From DATDRS01 sp035291605 (GTDB lineage Bacteria; Chloroflexota; Anaerolineae; Anaerolineales; UBA6663), in NCBI GenBank assembly GCA_035291605.1, contig DATDRS010000259.1, positions 1 to 5,769 on the forward strand: a DNA stretch of 5,769 nucleotides, read 5' to 3'. A program made the position numbers and the translations under genes. Below the pieces are notes generated by a model. It saw nothing but the letters and a program-made list of their open reading frames with translations, had not been told where the DNA came from and ran no database searches. Shown in pieces: positions 1 through 5,670 of this stretch. Within the stretch, counting starts at the first letter, position 1, and every line of letters starts with the position of its first letter.

Positions 1-1402
1 TGCTGTAAGCGAGCGTCAGGCTCGAGTCAAAGGCCAGCTTCGCTACGAACGCGTCAAAATTGCCGCCTAAAGTTAATTGTAAGGGGTGCGCCGTCGGAAA
101 ATCAGTCGAGCCGGTTGAGCCGGCCACATAGGCATTGCCGGCCGCATCCACCGCGATGTCTTCGCCGAAATCATTGCCGCCGCCGCCCAGGTAAGTCGCG
201 TAGGCTAAACTGAGCTCGGAGGTAGCCGGGTCAAAGGCCAACTTCGCCGCAAAGGCGTCGTTGAGACCCCCGTTAGCCGATTGCACTGAGCTAATAATGG
301 GGAAGTTAGTTGAATCTGTTGAGCCGGCCACATAGGCGTTGCCCGAAGCATCCACGGCGATGCTTTTCCCAAAATCGCTGGCGCTGCCGCCCAGGTAAGT
401 AGCGTAGGTGAGCGTAAGCACAGAGGTAGCTGGGTCAAAGGCCAGTTTCGTCACGAAGGCGTCAAAATCACCGCTTAGAGTGGACGACAAAGGATGGGAG
501 GTGGGGAAATCCGTCGAACCTGTCGAACCAGTCACATAAGCATCGCCGGAAGCATCCACCGCGATGTCGAAGCTGCTGTCGCCGCCGCTGCCGCCGAGAT
601 AGGTAGCGTAGACAAGCACTGGATCAATCACCAGGGGCCTGTCCGGATCGTACGCCCCAACCTGAAAACCGACCTGGGGCAGGGTGTCGTCTGAGTCAGA
701 CTGCGAGAGCAGAACGTAGCCGCCACGTACTTCTCGCCGCATACCGCTGACTTCTTGATAGATCAGTGGCTTGCGCATGCGGATTTGCTCCCCGGTAACA
801 GACAATATCAGATCGGCCTGGGCATCTACTTCAAGATGGTCAATCCCCTGGAAGCCGAGCGCGATGATTTTGGGGTCCGCGCCGGGAGCGACGACGAAAT
901 CGAATTCCAGTTGCTGCTGGTCGCCATAATACATCAAATCCACGCCTGGATAAACGGCTTCATATTTGACTTTGGCATAAGTGGGGACGTTCGTCTGCCA
1001 TTGGGCCGGGTCGTCGCCGAGAAAGTAGTTGACTTTGCCTGGCAACGTCTCCAATCCCATCAGCTTATTAGGCGTGGCCTGGCCGTTGACAAACTGCATC
1101 CGCAGCGCAGCCATGCTCGTCGGGGATGTACTCCCGCGCAGAGCCAGCACGGCCTCAACAGGCGTCAGGAACAGGCTATAGCCGTTCCCACGGGACACAT
1201 ACTTGACCGAGGCTTCAACCTGACCCTGGTTGGCCTCGAAACTCAGAGGCAGATGATGGTAGGCTTCTCGGACACCAGGTTCTCCGGAAGCTTTGTTGGT
1301 AGTGGTTATGCCCCAAGCGGGCATCTGGCGCATCATCCCGACGACAAGGAAAACGGTCACACCGGCTAGACATAACCCAGCCATTATTGCTTTTGTGCGC
1401 AT
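1..1402 (-). CDS. SBBP-repeat (beta-propeller) secreted protein, C-terminus cut off by window edge
   Basis: I translated this frame by hand: it is open from the ATG at 1402-1400 to the left edge (467 complete codons, no stop), so the gene is partial at its 3' end. Residues 1-31 look like a signal peptide or anchor (basic start MRTK, hydrophobic core about 6-25). Residues 50-262 match the N-terminal domain common in SBBP proteins, with FEANQGQ at 55-61, a VNYFLGDDPAQWQTNVP stretch at 124-140 and YPGVDLMYYG at 151-160. From residue 265 there are tandem SBBP repeats of 68, 68 and 65 residues, each opening with YATYLGG and carrying IAVDASGNAYVAGST-like and DAFVAKLAFD-like segments; a fourth begins at the edge. 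Such repeats are thought to build extracellular beta-propellers; the ligand and role are unknown. The start is supported by AGGAGG 5 bases upstream. The gene follows the smpB operon in the same direction after a 180-base gap, so it may be read-through or independently expressed. Confidence 0.93.
   Translation of the reverse strand, partial: MRTKAIMAGLCLAGVTVFLVVGMMRQMPAWGITTTNKASGEPGVREAYHHLPLSFEANQGQVEASVKYVSRGNGYSLFLTPVEAVLALRGSTSPTSMAALRMQFVNGQATPNKLMGLETLPGKVNYFLGDDPAQWQTNVPTYAKVKYEAVYPGVDLMYYGDQQQLEFDFVVAPGADPKIIALGFQGIDHLEVDAQADLILSVTGEQIRMRKPLIYQEVSGMRREVRGGYVLLSQSDSDDTLPQVGFQVGAYDPDRPLVIDPVLVYATYLGGSGGDSSFDIAVDASGDAYVTGSTGSTDFPTSHPLSSTLSGDFDAFVTKLAFDPATSVLTLTYATYLGGSASDFGKSIAVDASGNAYVAGSTDSTNFPIISSVQSANGGLNDAFAAKLAFDPATSELSLAYATYLGGGGNDFGEDIAVDAAGNAYVAGSTGSTDFPTAHPLQLTLGGNFDAFVAKLAFDSSLTLAYS
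8..610 (-). repeat. Tandem 204-base coding repeats (SBBP units)
   Basis: Three consecutive units on the minus strand span 610-407, 406-203 and 202-8. The first two are exactly 204 bases and the third is 195 because three codons are missing near its end; a fourth starts at 7. Similarity is visible in the DNA as well as the protein, for example in the segment encoding KLAFDPATS and in the GGATGC(T/G) core of VDA. Each unit encodes one SBBP repeat. The array continues beyond the window, so total copy number cannot be given. Confidence 0.9.
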
Positions 1403-1407
1403 AGTAC

Positions 1408-1425
1408 CCTCCTCAGGTACCTCCT
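1408..1425 (-). promoter_or_regulatory. Doubled Shine-Dalgarno for the SBBP protein
   Basis: On the minus strand AGGAGG occurs at 1413-1408, five bases before the ATG at 1402, and again at 1425-1420. The proximal copy is optimally spaced and fixes the start. The distal copy is too far away to act directly at this ATG. The bases between include the palindrome GGTACC. Confidence 0.75.
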
Positions 1426-1505
1426 GTTCCGATGGTAGGCAGCCAACCGGCAGACCTATTGCGCAACCGATCGAGTGGAATAATCAGGTCGCCTAGCCGG
1501 GAGTG

Positions 1506-1533
1506 GCTATATACTACATCGGGAAGCGCTCAA
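1506..1533 (-). promoter_or_regulatory. Possible promoter for the SBBP protein gene
   Basis: In the 180-base gap 1403-1582 the minus strand shows TTGAGC (1533-1528) and TATAGC (1511-1506) separated by 16 bases, a partial match to the sigma-70 type -35/-10 pair. Transcription would start near 1499 and give a leader of about 95 bases. I see no convincing terminator in the gap: the only nearby hairpin (TAGCC...GGCTA, 1495-1510) is short and lacks a T run. Apart from this and the ribosome binding site I see nothing else in the gap. Confidence 0.3.
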
Positions 1534-1582
1534 TTTAGATGCGAAACAATTAGTAGGAGGTAGCCGCAAATTAACGGGTTTC

Positions 1583-2380
1583 TTACCAATTTCCCTCGGG
1601 GAAGGTGGTAATTTCCGCGTGTTTTCCCACATGCTTGTACATGTGTACCCCTGTGTATGGCTCGCCCATGATGCCGTCGTGAATGGCCCACGAACGCCCG
1701 CGGACGCTGTTCGCAAACTCCGGCTGGCGGAAGGGTGTGGTTCCATCCAGTTTGGCGCGCAGGTCGCCGTCGGGCGCGGAGAAGCGGTAATGGATGCTAT
1801 CCATCCAACGCTGGCCTTGCTGGTAAGCAAAGCCGTACCGCTCAAAAAGAATAGCGTTGTGGTAGGTCAACGGTTCGATGAAAAACATACTGTGCCCCAG
1901 GCGGTCAACAAAGACCTCGAAAGTCGCCAGCATTTCACGCAAGGCCCGCAGACCGCGCCGGATCTGGCCGGGAGCCAGGCCGGCCTGCAGGGCGGCGATC
2001 TCAGCCGGGATGTTTCTTTGAACTGTGCCGAAACGTGTCCTGGTTCCATCGGGCAGGCGGTCAACGTCGAAACGTGGACTAAACGGATCGTTAATGATCG
2101 CCAGCAATACCATGATCTGCCTGGTGATGGTGTCCGTCAGGTGACAATAAAACAGCGGGTCCAGTGCATCGGGAGCATGACGCACTTCAATCTCGACGCT
2201 CGACGAGCCGGACCCGCCGGTGAGAGTAAGCAACTTGTGCCCGTCCCGGCCGGCCATGCTGGCCGGGTCAATCCCAAAACGCTGCAGCAGGGTAGGGGGG
2301 ATGATCTCCGCATAGCGCCGTTCTTTTTCGGCAGGTGGCAGGTTGTTCAGTGTTGCGATGGAGCGTGGTTCGTCGCCCAT
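1583..2380 (-). CDS. Uncharacterised protein in the smpB operon
   Basis: This is a 265-residue protein that I do not recognise. It has no signal peptide or membrane segment and is probably cytoplasmic. The N-terminal third (about 10-40) is a charged helical stretch (PPAEKERRYAEIIPPTLL). Residues 46-90 look like a beta-rich segment ending in FYCHLTDT. Residues 125-165 read as amphipathic helices. The region 163-188 (HSMFFIEPLTYHNAILFERYGFAY, split here as HSMFFIEPLTYH at 163-174 and NAILFERYGFAY at 175-186) has the asparagine and (L/F)(Y/F)ERxGF pattern that ends many GNAT acetyltransferases, but I cannot see the acetyl-CoA loop, so that link is weak. The tail is rich in His and aromatic residues (HDGIMGEPYTGVHMYKHVGKH, read as HDGIMG at 234-239 and GVHMYKHVGKH at 244-254), which might bind metal. 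The ATG lies 3 bases after the smpB stop, with GAGGT overlapping that stop region at 2390-2386, so it is translated from the smpB message. Confidence 0.85.
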   Translation of the reverse strand: MGDEPRSIATLNNLPPAEKERRYAEIIPPTLLQRFGIDPASMAGRDGHKLLTLTGGSGSSSVEIEVRHAPDALDPLFYCHLTDTITRQIMVLLAIINDPFSPRFDVDRLPDGTRTRFGTVQRNIPAEIAALQAGLAPGQIRRGLRALREMLATFEVFVDRLGHSMFFIEPLTYHNAILFERYGFAYQQGQRWMDSIHYRFSAPDGDLRAKLDGTTPFRQPEFANSVRGRSWAIHDGIMGEPYTGVHMYKHVGKHAEITTFPEGNW

Positions 2381-2383
2381 CGG

Positions 2384-2863
2384 TTACCTCTTACGGCCCA
2401 GCGCGCGCGCCATTTCCCGCTGGCTGTCGCGCTCGGCAATCGCCTGCCGCTTATCATATTGGCGCTTGCCTTTCGCCAACGCGATCTCCACTTTGGCGCG
2501 CCCTTTAGGCGTGATGTATATTCTGAGCGGAACGATGGTGTAGCCTTTCTGGCGGACCTTCTCTGTCAGCTTGGCGATTTCTTTTTTGTGCAGCAGGAGT
2601 TTCCGATCCCGCAGGGGATCATGATTCTGCCGCGCCGCCGGGTCGTATTGGGCGATGTGCGCGTTGAGCAAGGCGACTTCGCCGCGCTCAGTGTCAGCGC
2701 GAACATAAGCTTCCCGCAGTTGCACCCGGCCTGCCCGGATGGATTTGATCTCGCTCCCAGTGAGCACCATCCCGGCCTCGAAGCGCTCTTCGAGGAAGTA
2801 GTCGTGCGCGGCCCGGCGGTTCTGCGCCACGATTTTGATCCCGCCCTCGGCTTTCGCAGTCAT
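2384..2863 (-). CDS. smpB: SsrA-binding protein SmpB
   Basis: SmpB binds tmRNA (SsrA) and carries it to stalled ribosomes for trans-translation: the nascent chain is tagged for degradation and the ribosome freed. The protein has 159 residues, usual for the family. Family signatures are visible in order: GGIKIVAQNRRAAHDYF at 7-23, the GMVLTGSEIKSIRAGR barrel segment at 31-46, LREAYV at 49-54, HDPLRDRKLLLHKKEI at 81-96, and the basic tail starting KGKRQYDKR at 131-139 and ending ALGRKR, which is the part that enters the empty decoding channel. I chose the ATG at 2863-2861 because the homologous sequence starts right after it. The frame stays open to an ATG at 2989, but those 42 extra residues are Arg-rich, unlike SmpB, and lie inside the protease gene. 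Start and stop overlap as ATGA with the upstream protease gene, which suggests translational coupling. No tmRNA gene is in the window. Confidence 0.97.
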   Translation of the reverse strand: MTAKAEGGIKIVAQNRRAAHDYFLEERFEAGMVLTGSEIKSIRAGRVQLREAYVRADTERGEVALLNAHIAQYDPAARQNHDPLRDRKLLLHKKEIAKLTEKVRQKGYTIVPLRIYITPKGRAKVEIALAKGKRQYDKRQAIAERDSQREMARALGRKR

Positions 2864-4059
2864 TGGCCGCTCACCAGATACTGGACGGCGCGCGTCAGCT
2901 CGGCGTCGCTGCCGTCTGGCGCTGGCTCGACGGCAATCGTCGGCGCCAGCCCAACCTTGTCTAGTGCGCGGCGCCCGGGTGTGTACCACAAATACGAAGT
3001 CACATGCAGACTGGAGCCGTCCGACAAATCAAATACCAGTTGCACAGACCCCTTGCCATACGTCGTCTGCCCGATCAGCGGCGCGCGTCCGCGATCCAGG
3101 AGCGCCCCAGCCACGATTTCCGCGCCGCTGGCCGTATTGTGGTTGACGAGCACGGCCAACGGTGCCGCTGCAAGAAGCGCGCCAGAAGACTCAGAAGCCG
3201 TATAGACCTTTTCCGGAGCATTCCGCTGCGTCTCGTACATGATCACGCCGCCCTCCAGGAACTGCGAGGCTACTTCCACCGCCGACGTGAGTATACCACC
3301 ACCATTGTTCCGCAGATCAAGGATATACCGGGTTGTCCCCTGAACCTGCAAATCGGCGATCGCGCGCCTGACCTCCCCAGGCGTTTTGTCGCTGAACAGG
3401 TTGACGGCGATCAGGCCGATGGATGGCTGGCCGTCAATGATCTTCCACGTGGTCGTGGGCAGAGGGATGTTCTGCCGGATGATCGTGGCCGTGAACTCCT
3501 CCCCGTCAGGGTGGCGCACTCGAATTTCGACCGGCGTCCCCACGAGGCCTCGGATCAGCGCGGTCACCTCGTCAATCGTCGTCGGGGCCGCTGTGAGTGC
3601 GCTGTCCACCGCCAGCAGGATATCGCCCTCCACCAGCCCTGCGCGCAGCGCCGGTGAATCGGGGAAGGGGGAAAGCACGATTTCGCCGGTCTGGTTTTGG
3701 CTAATCCCTACGCCGATGCCGCCATACTCGCCCTGCAGGGATTGCGTTTCGAGTTCGTGCGCCTGCGGCTCGACGAACACTGTATACTGGTCGCCGAGTG
3801 CGCCGACAAGGCCGCGGATCGCGCCATACTCCAGGGTCTTGTCGTCGGGCAGGGGGTTGATGGAATGCGCCTCGAGAACGCGGCGAGCCTCGTCGAGCAG
3901 GGCATAGGACGGCGCGGACAGACCAGGGAGCGGCAGCGGACGCGCTGCGCTGCGCGTCTCCGGGGTGATCGCGCGCGTGTAATAGCCGGCTGCAAAGGCA
4001 AGGCTCAGAAAGAGCGCGTACAACGCCCCCAGGCTCACGAGAGGAAGGGCTTTTTTCAT
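2860..4059 (-). CDS. S41 family C-terminal processing peptidase (CtpA/Prc type)
   Basis: This is a serine protease with a Ser-Lys dyad that acts outside the cytoplasmic membrane and cuts proteins from their C-termini. The 399 residues read as: an N-terminal signal/anchor (KK at 2-3, hydrophobic 5-25); a helical segment about 50-110 with DQYTVFVEP; a PDZ domain starting at GGIGVGI (113-119) and running to about 200; then the S41 core. Core motifs are RYILDLRNNGGG (244-255), the catalytic serine Ser311 in NHNTASGAEI, and Lys336 in TTYGKGSVQ, with Gln340 completing the site. The Ser-Lys and Lys-Gln spacings (25 and 4) equal those of E. coli Prc (Ser452, Lys477, Gln481). The C-terminus is a short extension after PTIAVEP. 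The ATG at 4059 lies 3 bases after the LCP stop, with only a weak GGCGAG upstream, and the stop overlaps smpB. All catalytic residues are present, so it should be active. The substrate is unknown. Confidence 0.96.
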   Translation of the reverse strand: MKKALPLVSLGALYALFLSLAFAAGYYTRAITPETRSAARPLPLPGLSAPSYALLDEARRVLEAHSINPLPDDKTLEYGAIRGLVGALGDQYTVFVEPQAHELETQSLQGEYGGIGVGISQNQTGEIVLSPFPDSPALRAGLVEGDILLAVDSALTAAPTTIDEVTALIRGLVGTPVEIRVRHPDGEEFTATIIRQNIPLPTTTWKIIDGQPSIGLIAVNLFSDKTPGEVRRAIADLQVQGTTRYILDLRNNGGGILTSAVEVASQFLEGGVIMYETQRNAPEKVYTASESSGALLAAAPLAVLVNHNTASGAEIVAGALLDRGRAPLIGQTTYGKGSVQLVFDLSDGSSLHVTSYLWYTPGRRALDKVGLAPTIAVEPAPDGSDAELTRAVQYLVSGQ

Positions 4060-4062
4060 AAA

Positions 4063-5244
4063 TCACTCGCCAGTGTTGAAGTTCTGCAGGATTGGCGAAA
4101 TGGCATCCATGTTCGGCGTCAAGACCTGAGCGCCATCGGAAAGTTTGGTTGGATTCACCATGCTAGGGTCAACGACCCAGGTCTGGATCGTCTCCCGGTT
4201 GATCTGTGGGCCGAGACAGCCGAGGAGGGCAATGTCGTCGAGCGTGAGGTCGGTGCGGACAGCGGCAAAAAGCACCTGCGCCAGAGCTGGGAGCTGGGGA
4301 ATGGTCTCAGGCGAGAGCAATTTGTCGCGAATGGCGAACAACACTTGCTGCTGGCGGCGCATCCGGTTGAAGTCGCTGCTGTCGTGGCGAATGCGGGCAT
4401 AGATCAGCGCAATGGCGCCATCCATGTGCACCCGGCCTGCCGGGAAATCAATCGCGATCGTCCCGCTGCCATCGCGCAAGGGATATCTCGAATCATGAAG
4501 CGGCCTGGGGAGATTGAGGTCAATGCCGCCTATCGCATCCACGCCTTGCTCAAACGCCAGGAAGTTGACGACGGCGTAGCGGTCAATCCGCAGACCAAAC
4601 GTGTTTGCCAGGACTGCGCTGACCTCCCCCGGGCCGCCGCCGGGCGCCTGGTACATTTCGCCGTAATGGTAGGCGGTGTTGATCCGGGCTTCTGCGACTT
4701 GAGGCAAGTTGGGCAGCTGCACCCACAGATCGCGCGGGAAGGAGAGCATCTGCGCGGTTTTGGTCGCGAAGTTGGCGCCGACGAGGATGATCGTGTCTGC
4801 GCGCGCAGCGCGGTAGTTGTTGGCGTTAAAGCCGTCAATGCCGATCAACAGGAGGTTCATGCGTCCAGGGCCGTCGCACGAGGTCGGGAATGGGGCTGCC
4901 GGAGGCAGGACGGGGGTGGGTACGGGGGTCGGTTGGGCCGGAATCACGTAGAACCAAGTGGCAGTCGGGACCGGCTCTGTCAGGATCGGCAGTTGTGCGA
5001 CAGGCGTCTCTGTCAGTGTAGCGAGTTGCCGGGTCGCCATTCTCTCGGGCGAGGCCGTTGCTGTTGACAGCGCAGCGAGGGTGAATTCAGGGGTAGGGGG
5101 GTCAGAAGCTGGAGCCTTGCGCTGCCGGGTCACATTCATCGCGGCCATCACCATGAGAGTGATAAGCGCAACGATGGTCAGGATCGCTAATCCAAACTCT
5201 CGCGGTCCGTAAACGCGTCGCAGAATCTTGTGGTCGAACTTCAT
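4063..5244 (-). CDS. LCP (LytR-CpsA-Psr) family cell-envelope protein
   Basis: LCP proteins are membrane-anchored phosphotransferases that move lipid-linked glycopolymers onto peptidoglycan or other acceptors on the outer face of the membrane. The 393 residues show a short basic cytoplasmic start (1-16), one membrane helix (about 17-37), a Pro/Thr/Ala-rich extracellular linker (about 45-122), and the LCP domain from about 128. Domain motifs are NLLLIGIDGFN (130-140), RADTIIL (148-154), LSFPRDLWV (167-175), RINTAYHYG (187-195), FEQGVDAIGGIDL (231-243) and YARIRHDSSDFNRMRRQQQ (282-300). The arginines and aspartates known to hold the polyprenyl-pyrophosphate head group and metal are therefore present. 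The end (342-393) is a family-variable tail. The start is secure: an in-frame TAA lies at 5265-5263, and ATG at 5244 places the helix correctly. No good Shine-Dalgarno precedes it. It is the first gene of the operon. The glycopolymer cannot be told from sequence. Confidence 0.95.
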   Translation of the reverse strand: MKFDHKILRRVYGPREFGLAILTIVALITLMVMAAMNVTRQRKAPASDPPTPEFTLAALSTATASPERMATRQLATLTETPVAQLPILTEPVPTATWFYVIPAQPTPVPTPVLPPAAPFPTSCDGPGRMNLLLIGIDGFNANNYRAARADTIILVGANFATKTAQMLSFPRDLWVQLPNLPQVAEARINTAYHYGEMYQAPGGGPGEVSAVLANTFGLRIDRYAVVNFLAFEQGVDAIGGIDLNLPRPLHDSRYPLRDGSGTIAIDFPAGRVHMDGAIALIYARIRHDSSDFNRMRRQQQVLFAIRDKLLSPETIPQLPALAQVLFAAVRTDLTLDDIALLGCLGPQINRETIQTWVVDPSMVNPTKLSDGAQVLTPNMDAISPILQNFNTGE

Positions 5245-5296
5245 CGGGGCGGGAGTATACCATTAATACTTCATGGTCTTTTCTCGTCTTTCTCCA

Positions 5297-5302
5297 ATTA
5301 TA
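5297..5302 (-). promoter_or_regulatory. Probable -10 box of the LCP-protease-smpB operon
   Basis: The minus strand carries a perfect TATAAT at 5302-5297 within an AT-rich block (about 5260-5340) that contrasts with the GC-rich surroundings. A start near 5290 would give a leader of about 45 bases. No good -35 is present at 17 bases. A second -10-like TATACT lies at 5259-5254, which would give a nearly leaderless message; it also lacks a -35. The first is preferred on match quality. Confidence 0.45.
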
Positions 5303-5304
5303 GT

Positions 5305-5328
5305 GTAATATAAGAATAATTATATTAC
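5305..5328. promoter_or_regulatory. AT-rich 24-base dyad, candidate operator
   Basis: GTAATATAA (5305-5313) and TTATATTAC (5320-5328) are perfect inverted repeats separated by six bases. The dyad sits immediately upstream of the TATAAT box at 5302-5297, covering the place where the -35 would lie on the minus strand, a position typical of a repressor or activator site. AT-rich dyads can occur by chance in such a block, so function is inferred. Confidence 0.4.
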
Positions 5329-5361
5329 GATATATGTGGCAGAAATTCGCCTCCGGCTTCC

Positions 5362-5396
5362 CAGACCTGTGAGGTCTCCGAGACCTCACAGGTCTG
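5362..5396. repeat. Perfect 35-base nested palindrome
   Basis: Arms 5362-5378 and 5380-5396 are perfectly complementary around the single base 5379. Each arm contains its own smaller palindrome, AGACCT-GTG-AGGTCT (5363-5377) and AGACCT-CAC-AGGTCT (5381-5395), so the DNA or RNA can fold as one long hairpin or as two short ones. No T run follows on either strand, and it lies between divergent genes, so it is not a standard terminator. It may be a dispersed repeat unit or a protein-binding site. Confidence 0.85.
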
Positions 5397-5499
5397 CGAT
5401 CTGCAACGCGGTTTCTCGCTAAATCTTGGCCAGTCGTCATTATGCACACACACGGGCCAAAGCACGAAGACCAAGGAAAACGTACCGCCCCACCCCATT

Positions 5500-5586
5500 G
5501 TAGAGACGACCCGGTGGGTCGTCTCCCTGCCCGGCAAGGGATAAATCCTCCACCGGCCTGGAGACGTTCCACCGGAACGTCTCTAC
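5500..5586. repeat. MITE-like double-hairpin element with inverted-repeat ends
   Basis: The ends GTAGAGACG (5500-5508) and CGTCTCTAC (5578-5586) are perfect inverted repeats, and CCCAT/ATGGG (5494-5498 and 5589-5593) may extend them with a one-base slip. Each end is itself a hairpin: GAGACGACCC pairs with GGGTCGTCTC (5503-5512 with 5516-5525, loop GGT), and GAGACGTTCC with GGAACGTCTC (5561-5570 with 5574-5583, loop ACC). A 35-base middle contains GGGATAAATCC flanked by CCGG. There is no open frame of note, so it would be non-autonomous. I recall similar hairpins as dispersed repeats in Chloroflexota and cyanobacteria, but only one copy is visible here and no target duplication can be identified. 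Confidence 0.7.
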
Positions 5587-5613
5587 GCATGGGCTGGCGC
5601 TTTCTTTCTCTAG

Positions 5614-5644
5614 TTGCGTCCGTTTTTGCAATCGGGTGTATCAT
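5614..5644 (+). promoter_or_regulatory. Weak candidate promoter for the rightmost gene
   Basis: TTGCGT (5614-5619) and TATCAT (5639-5644) are separated by 19 bases, longer than the ideal 17. A start near 5651 would leave about a 20-base leader before the ATG at 5671. It lies just downstream of the double-hairpin element and is the best match I see on this strand. Confidence 0.25.
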
Positions 5645-5670
5645 CCGACACACGCCATGGGGACCGCCGC

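Noticed and set aside
755..1369. Plus-strand open frame of 204 codons
   Set aside because: It is antisense to the N-terminal domain of the SBBP protein, which is continuous and well matched on the minus strand.
2864..2989. N-terminal extension of SmpB to the upstream ATG at 2989
   Set aside because: The extra 42 residues are Arg-rich, absent from SmpB proteins and overlap the protease C-terminus. The ATG at 2863 gives the standard length.
1619..3205. Long plus-strand open frame of 528 codons
   Set aside because: It is antisense to the unnamed gene, smpB and the end of the protease, all of which have strong family or operon support. Its translation has no recognisable domain and looks like a GC-rich shadow.
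3697..5067. Long plus-strand open frame of 456 codons
   Set aside because: It lies opposite the LCP gene and the start of the protease, and its translation is low in hydrophobic structure with no known motif. The minus-strand proteins are unmistakable.
5362..5396. Rho-independent terminator
   Set aside because: The stem is strong, but there is no T run on either side in either direction, and it lies between divergent starts where no transcript needs to end.
5362..5586. CRISPR array suggested by repeated short palindromes
   Set aside because: The two palindromic families differ in sequence, spacing is irregular, and there are no regular spacers.
5102..5653. Minus-strand open frame of 183 codons through the intergenic region
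   Set aside because: It runs through two palindromic repeats and into the LCP gene in another frame, with no domain or ribosome binding site.
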